This document shows positions 8,949 to 17,078 of a DNA stretch of 64,000 nt, piece after piece. The notes beneath the pieces were generated by a model. That model ran no database searches. It saw only the letters and a program-made list of their open reading frames with translations, and was not told the origin of the DNA. The stretch is from Brucella thiophenivorans (lineage in GTDB: Bacteria; Pseudomonadota; Alphaproteobacteria; Rhizobiales; Rhizobiaceae), in NCBI RefSeq assembly GCF_002252445.1, contig NZ_NNRJ01000012.1:124001-188000 (forward strand), in the 5' to 3' direction. Each line of letters begins with the position of its first letter. Position 1 is the first letter of the stretch. The position numbers and the translations under genes are program-made.

Positions 8949-10270
8949 TATTCGCTTCCCTTCTTAGGCTTTGCCGGAGCTTTTGCGCTCTTTGTGCCTT
9001 TGGGCGCGCGGGTTGCCTTTGCGGGAGCAGTCTTATGACTTGTCGGAACATTGCCCGCTTCAACACGTGTTGAAAACGCGGTTGCTTCACCTGAGGCAAG
9101 CTGAGCCGCCTGCCCAACCCAGTCTTCACGGGCGATACGACCGTCAAATTCCAGATAGGTTTCTGCCTGCACGATGTCAGCTTGCGTCCAAGCAGCAATC
9201 TGATCAAAATGATAGATACCGTGCTGGTTGAGATTCTTCTCGTTGACCTCGCCTATGCCTTTGATCAGCGTCAGATTGTCCGGCTTGCCGTCTCGTGCCA
9301 CGGCCAATCCACCTGCAAAGCGCACGGCTTCTTCGGCTTTTTCTTCCTGAATGGCTTCCTGAGCAAGTTGAGCTGCGATGAAATCAGCCGGGTCGCCGGT
9401 ACCCGGCTTATCGGCTTCTTCAATCAACTCGGCAATTTCATCGTCATCGACACCCAGATAGGCAGCGATAACGCGTGGATCATTCTTGACCTGTTCAGGC
9501 GGACCATCAGAAATCTTGGTGCCATATTCAAGCACGATGACGTGGTCGGAAATCTCCATAACCACCGACATGTCGTGTTCGATCAGCAGGATCGAAGTGC
9601 CGGTTTCCTTGCGAATATCGAGCAGCAGCTTGTTCAACTCCGCCGATTCTCGCGGATTAAGACCAGCAGCAGGCTCATCAAGGCAAAGAATTTCTGGATC
9701 CGTGCACATGGCGCGTGCGATCTCCAGACGACGCTGATCGCCATAAGGCAGATCACCAGCCGGATCGTCAGCACGATCAAGCAGATTGATCTTTTCTATC
9801 CAGTAACGCGCCTTTTCAACCGCGTCCTTGGCAGCCTTCCGATAGGTCGGAAAACCAAGGAGACCGAGGATCGTGTAACCCGACGAGCGCATCAGCGTAT
9901 TATGCTGTGCAACGAGCAAGTTTTCGAGAACCGTCAGACCCGAGAACAGGCGAATATTCTGGAAAGTACGCGCAACACGCGCATCCTGCGTGATCTTGAA
10001 ATCAGGCAAACGTTCTAGAAGGAATTTCTCGCCCGTATTCCGGTTCATCGTCAGCATGCCACCGGTCGGCTTGTAAAAGCCGGTGATGCAATTGAAGACG
10101 GTTGTCTTGCCTGCACCATTCGGACCGATGATCGCCGTGATGTCGCCGCGCTTCACATCGAAGCTCAGATCGTTGATCGCGACGAGACCACCAAAGCGCA
10201 TCGACAGATGCTCAACTGTAAGAATGGTGTCTTTCGAACCATTGCCAGCCATAATTTTTGTCTCCGCCAT
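8948..10270 (-). CDS. livG: LivG ATP-binding protein fused to a helix-hairpin-helix-like C-terminal domain
   Basis: A 440-residue protein. Residues about 15-265 are a normal LivG ATPase with Walker A GPNGAGKTTVF, signature region LPYGDQRRLEIARAM and Walker B ILCLDEPAAGLNP, then the LivG/F C-terminal piece. Typical LivG proteins stop near 255-295 residues. Here an acidic linker (about 270-310) is followed by a domain at about 328-390 (LTLIKGIGEVNEKNLNQHGI, then FDQIAAW, then GRIAREDWVGQA) and a Lys/Ala/Pro-rich tail to 440. That domain resembles the COG3743-type helix-hairpin-helix found as C-terminal extensions of other proteins in Hyphomicrobiales, such as NuoE. The ATG overlaps the livM stop (TGATG), so it is translated from the same message as livM. 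The role of the extension is unknown. Confidence 0.93.
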   Translation of the reverse strand: MAETKIMAGNGSKDTILTVEHLSMRFGGLVAINDLSFDVKRGDITAIIGPNGAGKTTVFNCITGFYKPTGGMLTMNRNTGEKFLLERLPDFKITQDARVARTFQNIRLFSGLTVLENLLVAQHNTLMRSSGYTILGLLGFPTYRKAAKDAVEKARYWIEKINLLDRADDPAGDLPYGDQRRLEIARAMCTDPEILCLDEPAAGLNPRESAELNKLLLDIRKETGTSILLIEHDMSVVMEISDHVIVLEYGTKISDGPPEQVKNDPRVIAAYLGVDDDEIAELIEEADKPGTGDPADFIAAQLAQEAIQEEKAEEAVRFAGGLAVARDGKPDNLTLIKGIGEVNEKNLNQHGIYHFDQIAAWTQADIVQAETYLEFDGRIAREDWVGQAAQLASGEATAFSTRVEAGNVPTSHKTAPAKATRAPKGTKSAKAPAKPKKGSE

Positions 10271-11649
10271 CAGCCGTGCCCTTCCTTGGTAAAGGCACCC
10301 GACACCATCTTCTTCTGATTAAGGAACGCGCTTGGTTCTCGACTTCCAACAAATCCACGCGGTTTCCAGACCATGACGACCACCATGGCGAGACCGAAGA
10401 TCAACATGCGGTAGAGTTCAGGCGTGAAGTTTGGACCGAAAATAGCTTTCAGGAAGCCCATTTCACGTAGGATTTCCGTGCCGCCGATCATCGCAATCGC
10501 AGCGATGGCGATGCCAACAAGCGAGCCCATACCACCCAAAACAACGATGGCCAGAATGACTGCAGATTCAAGGAATACGAAGGATTCGGGGCTGACAAAG
10601 CCCTGACGTGCCGCAAAGAACGAACCCGCAAAACCACCAAACATCGCACCCGTTGCAAAAGCGGTAAGCTTCGTCGTCGTGGTGTTTATACCGAGCGAAC
10701 GGCAGGCGATTTCGTCTTCACGCAGCGCTTCCCATGCGCGACCAACCGGCATACGGCGCAGACGGATCGTCACAAGTGCGGTGATCAGCGCCAGTACAAG
10801 AATGATATAGTAAAGGAAGAACTTGTAGTGCGCCGCCGAGAAGGTCAGGCCGTAATAGGCAGCAAAACCGTCTTTGCTGGCATTGAACTGAAGACCAAAG
10901 AACGTCGCTTTGGCAATACCCGAAATACCGAACGTGCCTTTGGTTAGTTCCGTCCAGTTTATCAGCACAAGTCTGATGATTTCACCAAAAGCCAGCGTCA
11001 CGATGGCGAGATAGTCACCGCGCAGACGCAGAACCGGGAAACCAAGAATGACGCCCCATGTTGCCGCGAGAAGACCGGCAATCGGCAGCAGCACCCAGAA
11101 CGACCAGCCAAAATAAGCCGATAGAATGGCATAGGAATAAGCGCCAACAGCATAGAAAGCGACATAGCCCAGATCAAGAAGACCCGCGAGGCCAACAACG
11201 ATATTAAGACCCCATGCCAACATGACATAAATGAGAATCTGCACGCCGAAATTGTCGACCCATTTGAGTGATCCCTGCCAACCGACGAGGGCGACAATCA
11301 GGATTGGGTAGACAAAAAGGAAGGCAATGCCGATCTTGGAAAAATGCGCCCGGAAAAATGACTGATTTTCCACAACGCCAACCGGATGGCTGCTTTTCGC
11401 GAGCTTACGCTGTTCATTCCATGGCTGCACGAAAGCGATGAAGATGAACCGCCCGACAGCTGCCAGCGCAACAAACACCGCCAGTGCGCCCCAGCGCTCA
11501 GTCAGCACCAGTTCATTACTGATATTCTGCTCGGTCTTAAATCCGATGATTAAGCAGAAAAGTCCCAGCGCCAAAATACCGGCTAAGAAACCTTCACGAA
11601 GTGCCCGGCCAAAAAGGGAATCCGGGCGTGAACCTGATTGTACGGCCAT
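10270..11649 (-). CDS. livM: Branched-chain amino acid ABC transporter permease LivM
   Basis: A 459-residue inner-membrane permease with about ten hydrophobic segments. The conserved LivM core runs from about residue 125 to 425, with GLNIVVGLAGLLDLGYVAFYAVGAYSYA and the ATPase-docking loop GRAWEALREDEIACRSLGIN. The N-terminal 120 residues form two extra membrane segments, which is common in proteobacterial LivM. The start lies 2 nt beyond the livH stop and the stop overlaps the livG start, so the gene sits in the middle of a tightly packed operon. LivM pairs with LivH to form the channel. Confidence 0.95.
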   Translation of the reverse strand: MAVQSGSRPDSLFGRALREGFLAGILALGLFCLIIGFKTEQNISNELVLTERWGALAVFVALAAVGRFIFIAFVQPWNEQRKLAKSSHPVGVVENQSFFRAHFSKIGIAFLFVYPILIVALVGWQGSLKWVDNFGVQILIYVMLAWGLNIVVGLAGLLDLGYVAFYAVGAYSYAILSAYFGWSFWVLLPIAGLLAATWGVILGFPVLRLRGDYLAIVTLAFGEIIRLVLINWTELTKGTFGISGIAKATFFGLQFNASKDGFAAYYGLTFSAAHYKFFLYYIILVLALITALVTIRLRRMPVGRAWEALREDEIACRSLGINTTTTKLTAFATGAMFGGFAGSFFAARQGFVSPESFVFLESAVILAIVVLGGMGSLVGIAIAAIAMIGGTEILREMGFLKAIFGPNFTPELYRMLIFGLAMVVVMVWKPRGFVGSREPSAFLNQKKMVSGAFTKEGHG

Positions 11650-11651
11650 GA

Positions 11652-12560
11652 TTACACCTTTTCGACTTCAGGGCGGCCAAGGATGCCGGACGGCATGAAG
11701 ATCAGCACGATAGCAAGGATCGAGAACGCGGCAACGTCTTTATAATCGATCGAGAAATAAGCTGACCACAAAGCCTCAATGAGCCCAATCAGCAAGCCAC
11801 CGACAACCGCCCCTGGAAGCGATCCAATCCCACCCAGAACCGCAGCCGTGAACGCCTTGACGCCGGGAATAAACCCATCAGCAAAGGAAATCACGCCGTA
11901 GAAGGAGAGATAAAGCGTACCGGCAACCGCAGCCAGCATGGCACCCATCACGAAGGTCAGCGAAATCACGCGATCAACATTGATGCCCAAGAGTGCAGCC
12001 ATCTTGCGGTCCTGCTCACAAGCACGCTGTGCACGACCAAGCGATGTACGGTTGACGATATACCAGAAGATCGTCAACAGCACCGCAGTGACCACAATGA
12101 CCACGATCTGCTTGAGCGAGATCGTAACATCCGTTCCGAAAATGCTATAAGAACCGTTCAGCAACTGCGGCACTGGCTTATTGCGCGGCCCCTGGGTCAC
12201 CTGGACGAAGTTGGACAATGCAATGGACATACCGATTGCAGTAATCAACGGCGCGAGACGGAAAGATCCACGCAAAGGCCGGTAAGCGGCCCGTTCGATC
12301 GTCCAGCTCCACAGACCCGTGAGAACCATTGCTACAACCATCATCAGGAGCAGCATGAGCGCTATTGGCAGCGCTCCGATGAATGTTGTGATGATTAGAA
12401 AAACAATCAGCGCCATAAAGGCGCCGAGCATAAAGACATCGCCATGAGCAAAGTTAATCATGCCGATAATGCCATAGACCATCGTGTAACCGATAGCGAT
12501 CAGGCCATAAATCGATCCGAGCGCAAGCCCGTTGATCACTTGCTGGAAGAAATATTCCAT
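11652..12560 (-). CDS. livH: Branched-chain amino acid ABC transporter permease LivH
   Basis: A 302-residue permease, first gene of the liv operon. It begins MEYFFQQVINGLALGSIYGLIAIGYTMVYGIIGMINFAHGD, the diagnostic N-terminus of LivH, and carries the docking loop RAQRACEQDRKMAALLGIN before the last membrane helices. I prefer the ATG at 12560, since it gives the canonical family N-terminus and has GGGTGG 9-14 nt upstream. An in-frame ATG at 12575 would add five residues (MGGFS) and cannot be excluded. The upstream region contains a 21-bp palindrome and a direct repeat that may be regulatory. Confidence 0.94.
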   Translation of the reverse strand: MEYFFQQVINGLALGSIYGLIAIGYTMVYGIIGMINFAHGDVFMLGAFMALIVFLIITTFIGALPIALMLLLMMVVAMVLTGLWSWTIERAAYRPLRGSFRLAPLITAIGMSIALSNFVQVTQGPRNKPVPQLLNGSYSIFGTDVTISLKQIVVIVVTAVLLTIFWYIVNRTSLGRAQRACEQDRKMAALLGINVDRVISLTFVMGAMLAAVAGTLYLSFYGVISFADGFIPGVKAFTAAVLGGIGSLPGAVVGGLLIGLIEALWSAYFSIDYKDVAAFSILAIVLIFMPSGILGRPEVEKV

Positions 12561-12674
12561 CGAGAAGCCACCCATTTAACTCTGCCGGGATTTTATTGAC
12601 GCATCATTATTTCGTGCGCCTTCATTTTTTTCCCGGATAATTACACCTAACGGCTGTATAAAGGAATGCAAGCC

Positions 12675-12695
12675 CCTTTTGTCTCAGACAAAAGG
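12675..12695. promoter_or_regulatory. 21-bp palindrome upstream of livH
   Basis: CCTTTTGTCT (12675-12684) is followed by one base and then its exact complement AGACAAAAGG (12686-12695). A one-base centre cannot form a hairpin loop, so a protein-binding site is the better reading. It lies about 115 bp upstream of the livH start. The 13-mer GTCTCAGACAAAA inside it recurs at 12801-12813, exactly 120 bp away. Confidence 0.5.
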
Positions 12696-12807
12696 CTAAT
12701 GACTTAACTCCTCCACAAACTAGTTATGTCCCCTATAAAGCGCCCTGTATATATTTTTTTCTCCTATTGAGGGCTTAGTATTCCACACTTTTCCCGATAC
12801 GTCTCAG

Positions 12808-12840
12808 ACAAAAAATAGGGATCTACTCCCTATTTTTGCC
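12808..12840 (-). terminator. Rho-independent terminator of the hydroxyproline cluster
   Basis: AAAAATAGGGA (12811-12821) pairs perfectly with TCCCTATTTTT (12827-12837) around a 5-nt loop, 16 nt after the stop of the epimerase gene on the minus strand, with a run of T at the end. A strong intrinsic terminator. Confidence 0.85.
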
Positions 12841-12853
12841 TACCGTACCCGTT

Positions 12854-13855
12854 TTACGCAACAGTGAATCCGTGCGCAAACGGATCACGGTCATCAATGA
12901 AGATCGTATTATAGCCCGTCATACGTGCCCAACCCGCGATTGACGGGATGATTCCACTTCCACCAGCCACTTCCACAGCCCGCTCAACGCGACCATGAAA
13001 CAGCGATCCTATGATGGATTCATGCACGAAATCATCGCCCGGCTTTAGCTTTCCTTTGGCTGCAAGCTGCGCCATACGCGCTGAAGTGCCGGTTCCACAG
13101 GGCGAACGGTCGATTGCCTTATCACCATAGAACACCGCATTGCGTGCATGCGCTTCTGGATGCGTTGGCTTGCCTGTCCAAAGAATATGGGTCAGGCGAT
13201 TAATGTCGGGAAATTCAGGATGCTGGAATTTATATTTCTCATTCAGGCGTTCGCGCAGCACCGGACTCCACGCAATCAATTGCAGCGCGGAATAATCTTG
13301 CATGTCGGTGTAATTTTCTTGCGGTTCGACAATCGCATAGAAGTTTCCACCATAAGCGACATCGACCTTAAGTGTTCCCAGATCAGGGCATTCTACTTCC
13401 ATCGCTTCCGCATAAAGGAAGGCGGGAACATTGGTCAGGCGCACACGATCAACATATTGACCGTTCTGCTCATATTCGATTGCAACCAGACCGGCAGGGG
13501 TTTCGAGATTGATCTTACCCGGAACTTTTGGCGTTATAAGCCCCTGCTCAATCGCCATGGTGACAGTGCCAATGGTGCCGTGACCGCACATCGGCAGACA
13601 GCCAGATGTTTCGATAAACAGCACTGCGACATCGCAGTCGTCGCGTGTTGGTGGATAGAGGATTGAGCCAGACATCATGTCATGGCCACGTGGCTCGAAC
13701 ATCAGACCGGTTCTGATCCAATCATATTCGCGCAAGAAATGTGCGCGCTTTTCCATCATGTTGGAGCCAACAAGATTTGGGCCACCACCTGCAACCAGCC
13801 GCACTGGATTGCCGCATGTATGTCCGTCGACGCAGAAAAAGGAATGTCTTGCCAT
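12854..13855 (-). CDS. 4-hydroxyproline 2-epimerase (proline racemase family)
   Basis: A 333-residue protein of the proline racemase superfamily. The two catalytic cysteines are in place: Cys90 in LPMCGHGTIG and Cys253 in DRSPCGTGTSAR. Two catalytic cysteines define the racemase/epimerase members, as opposed to the dehydratases, which lack one of them. It is expected to convert trans-4-hydroxy-L-proline to cis-4-hydroxy-D-proline, the first step of hydroxyproline catabolism. Its partner is the FAD oxidoreductase whose stop lies 5 bp upstream. A proline racemase activity (as claimed for Brucella PrpA) cannot be excluded from sequence, but the adjacent D-amino acid dehydrogenase favours hydroxyproline. 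Confidence 0.9.
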   Translation of the reverse strand: MARHSFFCVDGHTCGNPVRLVAGGGPNLVGSNMMEKRAHFLREYDWIRTGLMFEPRGHDMMSGSILYPPTRDDCDVAVLFIETSGCLPMCGHGTIGTVTMAIEQGLITPKVPGKINLETPAGLVAIEYEQNGQYVDRVRLTNVPAFLYAEAMEVECPDLGTLKVDVAYGGNFYAIVEPQENYTDMQDYSALQLIAWSPVLRERLNEKYKFQHPEFPDINRLTHILWTGKPTHPEAHARNAVFYGDKAIDRSPCGTGTSARMAQLAAKGKLKPGDDFVHESIIGSLFHGRVERAVEVAGGSGIIPSIAGWARMTGYNTIFIDDRDPFAHGFTVA

Positions 13856-13860
13856 GATGG

Positions 13861-15123
13861 TCAGTTCCGAAAACGTTGGGGCTTGAATGGTTCAATATCG
13901 ATTGGCAGTGCAGAACCTGTGATCAGGTCATGAATAATCCGCGCTGTCGCTGCCGATTGGGTGAGGCCCAGGTGGCCATGGCCGAAGCCATAATAAATAT
14001 TGCCGCCGGCCGATGCGCGACCGATAACCGGCATGGAATCAGGCAGCGACGGGCGATAGCCCATCCATTGCTTACCACCTTGGGTTTTCAAGCCCGGCAG
14101 AAACGTCGATGCTTTTTTCAGCATTGCGCTTGAGCGAGCGTAATTGGGGGCCAACTCCAGACCGCCAAACTCCACGGCCCCGCCAACACGCAGGCCCGTT
14201 GCCATCGGCGTTACGACAAAGCCGTGACCGGGAAACGTCAACTGACGCTTCACATCAAAACTTCCCACCGGCAGCGTCGTGTTATAGCCACGCTCGGTAT
14301 CGAGCGGAACAACATCACCAAAGCCCTTGGCCAGATCTTTCGACCATGCGCCTGACATAAGAACGAGATGTGCTGCTTCTATATGCGCGCGGCCTTCCAG
14401 ACAAACAGTCGCGCCACCATTTTTAGACTGCGCACTTACAACACTGGCTTTGAGAAAACGCGCGCCCTTGCTTTGCGCGTAGGCCCATATGGCCTGACCA
14501 AACAGCTTTGGATCACTGACATTTTTCCAACCCGGAACAAAAGTTCCAGCGACAAACCGTGGATCAAGACCCGGCTGCAATGCTTTCAAACGCTCGCCAC
14601 GAACATGCTCATAAGCGATACCGGCCTTCGCTTTTGCATCCCACCCGGGCTGAGATGCTTTCAGCTCTGCTTCGCTTTCATAAAGCTCAAGGTTGCCATC
14701 TTCCTGCAAACGGTCGCGCAAGCCTGCACGATCAATCAGCGCCAGCATCTCACTTTCGGCAACACGCATCATATTACCCTGTGCAACCGTCGTCTTTTCA
14801 AGTGCGCTTGCAGAACTCGCGCGCCAGAAGCGATAAAGCCAGGGGATCATTTTGGGAAAATAAGACGCGCGGATCGTGAATGGCCCCAGTGGGTCCATCA
14901 GCCAGCCCGGAACCTTGCGCATGACACCTTTGGAAGCCATCGGAAGAATATCGGAGAAAGCGAGCGCTGCAGCATTACCGGAACTGGTTTCTTCGCAAAT
15001 GCCGCTTCGGTCTATCACCAGCACATCACGCCCATTTTCGGCCAGCAATGCAGCTGTTGCAACACCAACGATCCCACCGCCGATAATGACGATATCGTGC
15101 TGCTCGCTTGGATCAGATTTCAT
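13861..15123 (-). CDS. FAD-dependent D-amino acid (probable D-hydroxyproline) dehydrogenase
   Basis: A 420-residue DAO/DadA-type oxidoreductase. The N-terminal FAD fold has the GxGxxG motif in DIVIIGGGIVGVATAALLAENG (residues about 10-31), and the C-terminal part has GYRPSLPDSMPVIGRAS and GHGHLGLTQSAATA, typical of D-amino acid dehydrogenases. I chose the ATG at 15123 with GGGAG upstream; an in-frame TTG at 15159 would add 12 non-conserved residues. The 3' end lies 5 bp from the epimerase start, so the two form an operon, and it likely oxidises cis-4-hydroxy-D-proline to an imine. Downstream steps (deaminase, semialdehyde dehydrogenase) are not in this cluster. Confidence 0.9.
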   Translation of the reverse strand: MKSDPSEQHDIVIIGGGIVGVATAALLAENGRDVLVIDRSGICEETSSGNAAALAFSDILPMASKGVMRKVPGWLMDPLGPFTIRASYFPKMIPWLYRFWRASSASALEKTTVAQGNMMRVAESEMLALIDRAGLRDRLQEDGNLELYESEAELKASQPGWDAKAKAGIAYEHVRGERLKALQPGLDPRFVAGTFVPGWKNVSDPKLFGQAIWAYAQSKGARFLKASVVSAQSKNGGATVCLEGRAHIEAAHLVLMSGAWSKDLAKGFGDVVPLDTERGYNTTLPVGSFDVKRQLTFPGHGFVVTPMATGLRVGGAVEFGGLELAPNYARSSAMLKKASTFLPGLKTQGGKQWMGYRPSLPDSMPVIGRASAGGNIYYGFGHGHLGLTQSAATARIIHDLITGSALPIDIEPFKPQRFRN

Positions 15124-15325
15124 AAATAAACGGCTCCCGACCGATCCACTCTTATTCAACCCAGCTTACAACTCTGACATAATTTTTCGACAGCGACAGC
15201 AATTGCATTCATTAGATTTTTTTTGGTCATATTTTTCAGAATGACACCATGCAAAAAGCCCGTTATCGATGATAATCGCTCAGTAGCTGTTTTCTGGTTA
15301 TTGTGCAGCAATGGTTTTGATATAT

Positions 15326-15341
15326 TACAGATATATCTGTA
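15326..15341. promoter_or_regulatory. 16-bp perfect palindrome, candidate GntR operator
   Basis: TACAGATATATCTGTA is a perfect palindrome in the divergent intergenic region, 45 bp ahead of the GntR start and about 200 bp ahead of the dehydrogenase start. Position and symmetry fit an operator for the dimeric FCD-type regulator encoded next to it. Confidence 0.6.
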
Positions 15342-15386
15342 GGGTTTTATTCTGTCAATTGCTATCAATATAAGGCTCAAAACTGC

Positions 15387-16070
15387 ATGGAACATGCAAA
15401 CGTCAACGAGAAAACAGCGAAGAGCAGCATAGCCCTCGTCGACAGCTGGGGCAGTGAAAGCCTCGCTGAACAGGCCTACCGCGTTCTGGAACGTTTGATC
15501 GTTACCCTTGAGCTGGAACCAGGCTCAGTCGTCAATGAGCGTGGATTGATAGAATTGACCGGCATGGGCCGCACCCCAATACGCGAAGCAATCCAGCGGC
15601 TCGCGTGGGAGGGCCTGGTGGAGGTCCGTCCGCGTTCGGGCATTGCGATCGCAGCGATTGACCCCAAAGACTTCAACAAGGTTCTCGATGCCCGCGAAGG
15701 TGTGGAGCGTGTGCTGGCACGCGATGCTGCACGCTTTGGCAGCGCACGCGATTACGAGCGCTTGAAAGCTGCGGCGAATGCCATGCGCGAAGCAATACCG
15801 TCAGAAAATGTTTCGCTGTTTCTAGATGCCGACAAGGCGTTTGATATCGTGCTCGGCACCGCCGCTGGTAACTCCTATGCGACCCGCCTCGCCGCACCTT
15901 TGCAAACGCATAGCCGCAGGTTCTGGTTCAGACTGCGCCCATCAACCGGTATCTCCGGTTCTGCCCACGCGCATGCTACACTGATCGAAGCCATCATATC
16001 GCGCGAACCGGAACGCGCCAGCGATACGGCCAGCGAATTGATGGCCTATCTGCGCACGCTTGCGCCGTAA
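15387..16070 (+). CDS. GntR-family regulator with FCD domain
   Basis: A 227-residue regulator. The winged helix (residues about 20-90) contains TGMGRTPIREAIQRLAWEGLVEVRPRSGI, the classic GntR pattern, and the rest is an FCD ligand domain. It is divergent from the hydroxyproline epimerase/dehydrogenase pair and is therefore the probable local repressor, released by hydroxyproline or a pathway intermediate. The ATG has AAGG 12-15 nt upstream, a rather distant ribosome site. Confidence 0.88.
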   Translation: MEHANVNEKTAKSSIALVDSWGSESLAEQAYRVLERLIVTLELEPGSVVNERGLIELTGMGRTPIREAIQRLAWEGLVEVRPRSGIAIAAIDPKDFNKVLDAREGVERVLARDAARFGSARDYERLKAAANAMREAIPSENVSLFLDADKAFDIVLGTAAGNSYATRLAAPLQTHSRRFWFRLRPSTGISGSAHAHATLIEAIISREPERASDTASELMAYLRTLAP

Positions 16071-16082
16071 GATTTGTTGTTT

Positions 16083-16298
16083 TCAGGCAGCACTGAATGC
16101 ATTCCGCATCTGGGCAATTGTCTGCACGCCCACAGCTGTTGTGGTTTTTGCATCAAATATCAAACCATCATCCGTGCTGATGTCGTTGACAGCTTGAGTA
16201 TAAAAATGCCGATGGCCATGGCTCATATCCATGGTCTGAACTGACATGATCGAAACTATGGCCACAAGGCCCAAAATGATCTGCGACGAATGACGCAT
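16083..16298 (-). CDS. Small hypothetical exported protein
   Basis: An open frame of 71 residues, convergent with the GntR gene. The ATG has GGAG about 10 nt upstream. The N-terminus (MRHSSQIILGLVAIVSIMSVQT) looks like a signal peptide or membrane anchor, followed by a short Met/His-rich patch MDMSHGHRHF and a neutral tail. I do not recognise a family. The good ribosome site and the lack of a competing frame support it, but its small size leaves doubt. Confidence 0.5.
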   Translation of the reverse strand: MRHSSQIILGLVAIVSIMSVQTMDMSHGHRHFYTQAVNDISTDDGLIFDAKTTTAVGVQTIAQMRNAFSAA

Positions 16299-16412
16299 CT
16301 CAGAAGCTCCGTCTAGAATTTTAACGAGTAGAAATTAAGCGCTTGCTCATGTCAGAAAGATGGCAAATATCACCGATTTTCATGGTGAGAATTCACAAAA
16401 CCGCGATCAGCG

Positions 16413-16850
16413 TCAGCTCTTTCTATTCATCGACTCGGCCATTTTGCGCATCACGTTCAGGGCCGTGTTCAGCTCTTCATCGGTAACGCTTTCCAGCAAA
16501 TCAGAACGCACATCGGCAGCGAGACTGACAACTTTCTCGGCAAGCTTTTTGCCTTTTGCAGTCATTACAATCCGTTTAGCCCGACGATCTCCCTCAACGG
16601 CCTGACGTTCAACAAAGGCCTGTCGCTCAAGCCCATCAATCAGACGAACCATCGTTGCATTCTCAATCTCCAGAACTTCTGCCAGTTCCTTCTGATAAAG
16701 ACCTTCCTCTTCGATAAGTGTCAGCAGCGTGCGCGCACGTGCCAAAGTAAGGCCGTGTTCCTTCACACGAGCATCAAAAACAGTACGAAGCTTGCGATTG
16801 ACTTTGGCCATCGCTTCAATCATTTCTGCACTGAGATCAGCTCGGTTCAT
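16413..16850 (-). CDS. MarR-family transcriptional regulator
   Basis: A 145-residue MarR-type winged-helix protein. The recognition region is QKELAEVLEIENATMVRLIDGLERQAFVERQAVEGDRRAKRIVMTAKG, containing the wing residues DRR that contact DNA. Proteins of this type repress efflux or stress genes and themselves and respond to aromatic compounds or oxidants. No efflux gene is adjacent, so the target is elsewhere. An inverted repeat just upstream of its start (16866-16877) suggests autoregulation. Confidence 0.9.
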   Translation of the reverse strand: MNRADLSAEMIEAMAKVNRKLRTVFDARVKEHGLTLARARTLLTLIEEEGLYQKELAEVLEIENATMVRLIDGLERQAFVERQAVEGDRRAKRIVMTAKGKKLAEKVVSLAADVRSDLLESVTDEELNTALNVMRKMAESMNRKS

Positions 16851-16865
16851 GGCGATCGCCTTATA

Positions 16866-16877
16866 TTAGCAAACTAA
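16866..16877. promoter_or_regulatory. Candidate MarR operator TTAGCAAACTAA
   Basis: TTAG and CTAA half-sites separated by four bases lie 16 bp upstream of the MarR start, overlapping where the promoter must be. The TTAG-N4-CTAA type is a common MarR-family operator form. Confidence 0.5.
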
Positions 16878-16987
16878 CAATCATCTGATAAATAAATTGT
16901 AGGCACAATATTTTCAAGCGATCTTAAGCGGTTCACGCAAGCGTGATTGTATAAACAGACCCATTTGCTCAGAAGCCTGAAAATACA

Positions 16988-17014
16988 AAAAAGCGGGCCG
17001 AGGCCCGCTTCTCT
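16988..17014 (-). terminator. Rho-independent terminator of the atp operon
   Basis: AGCGGGCC and GGCCCGCT (16992-17009) form a compact GC-rich hairpin. On the minus strand it is followed by TTTTTTG. It lies about 70 nt past the atpC stop. Confidence 0.85.
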
Positions 17015-17021
17015 GAAACTC

Positions 17022-17056
17022 TCTTAGAGCGTGTTTCGATCTGATTTCGCTCTACT
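17022..17056. repeat. Short relative of the dispersed palindromic repeat
   Basis: TAGAGCG ... GATCTGAT ... CGCTCTA forms an inverted repeat resembling the outer half of the ~105-bp element seen at 6224 and 62311. It lies between the atpC stop and its terminator, within the 3' UTR. Confidence 0.45.
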
Positions 17057-17078
17057 GGGAAGCCGAAGCCTGCCCTTT

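Noticed and set aside
15156-15395. 79-codon frame opposite the start of the GntR gene
   Set aside because: No ribosome site or family, and it runs across the regulatory region and palindrome.
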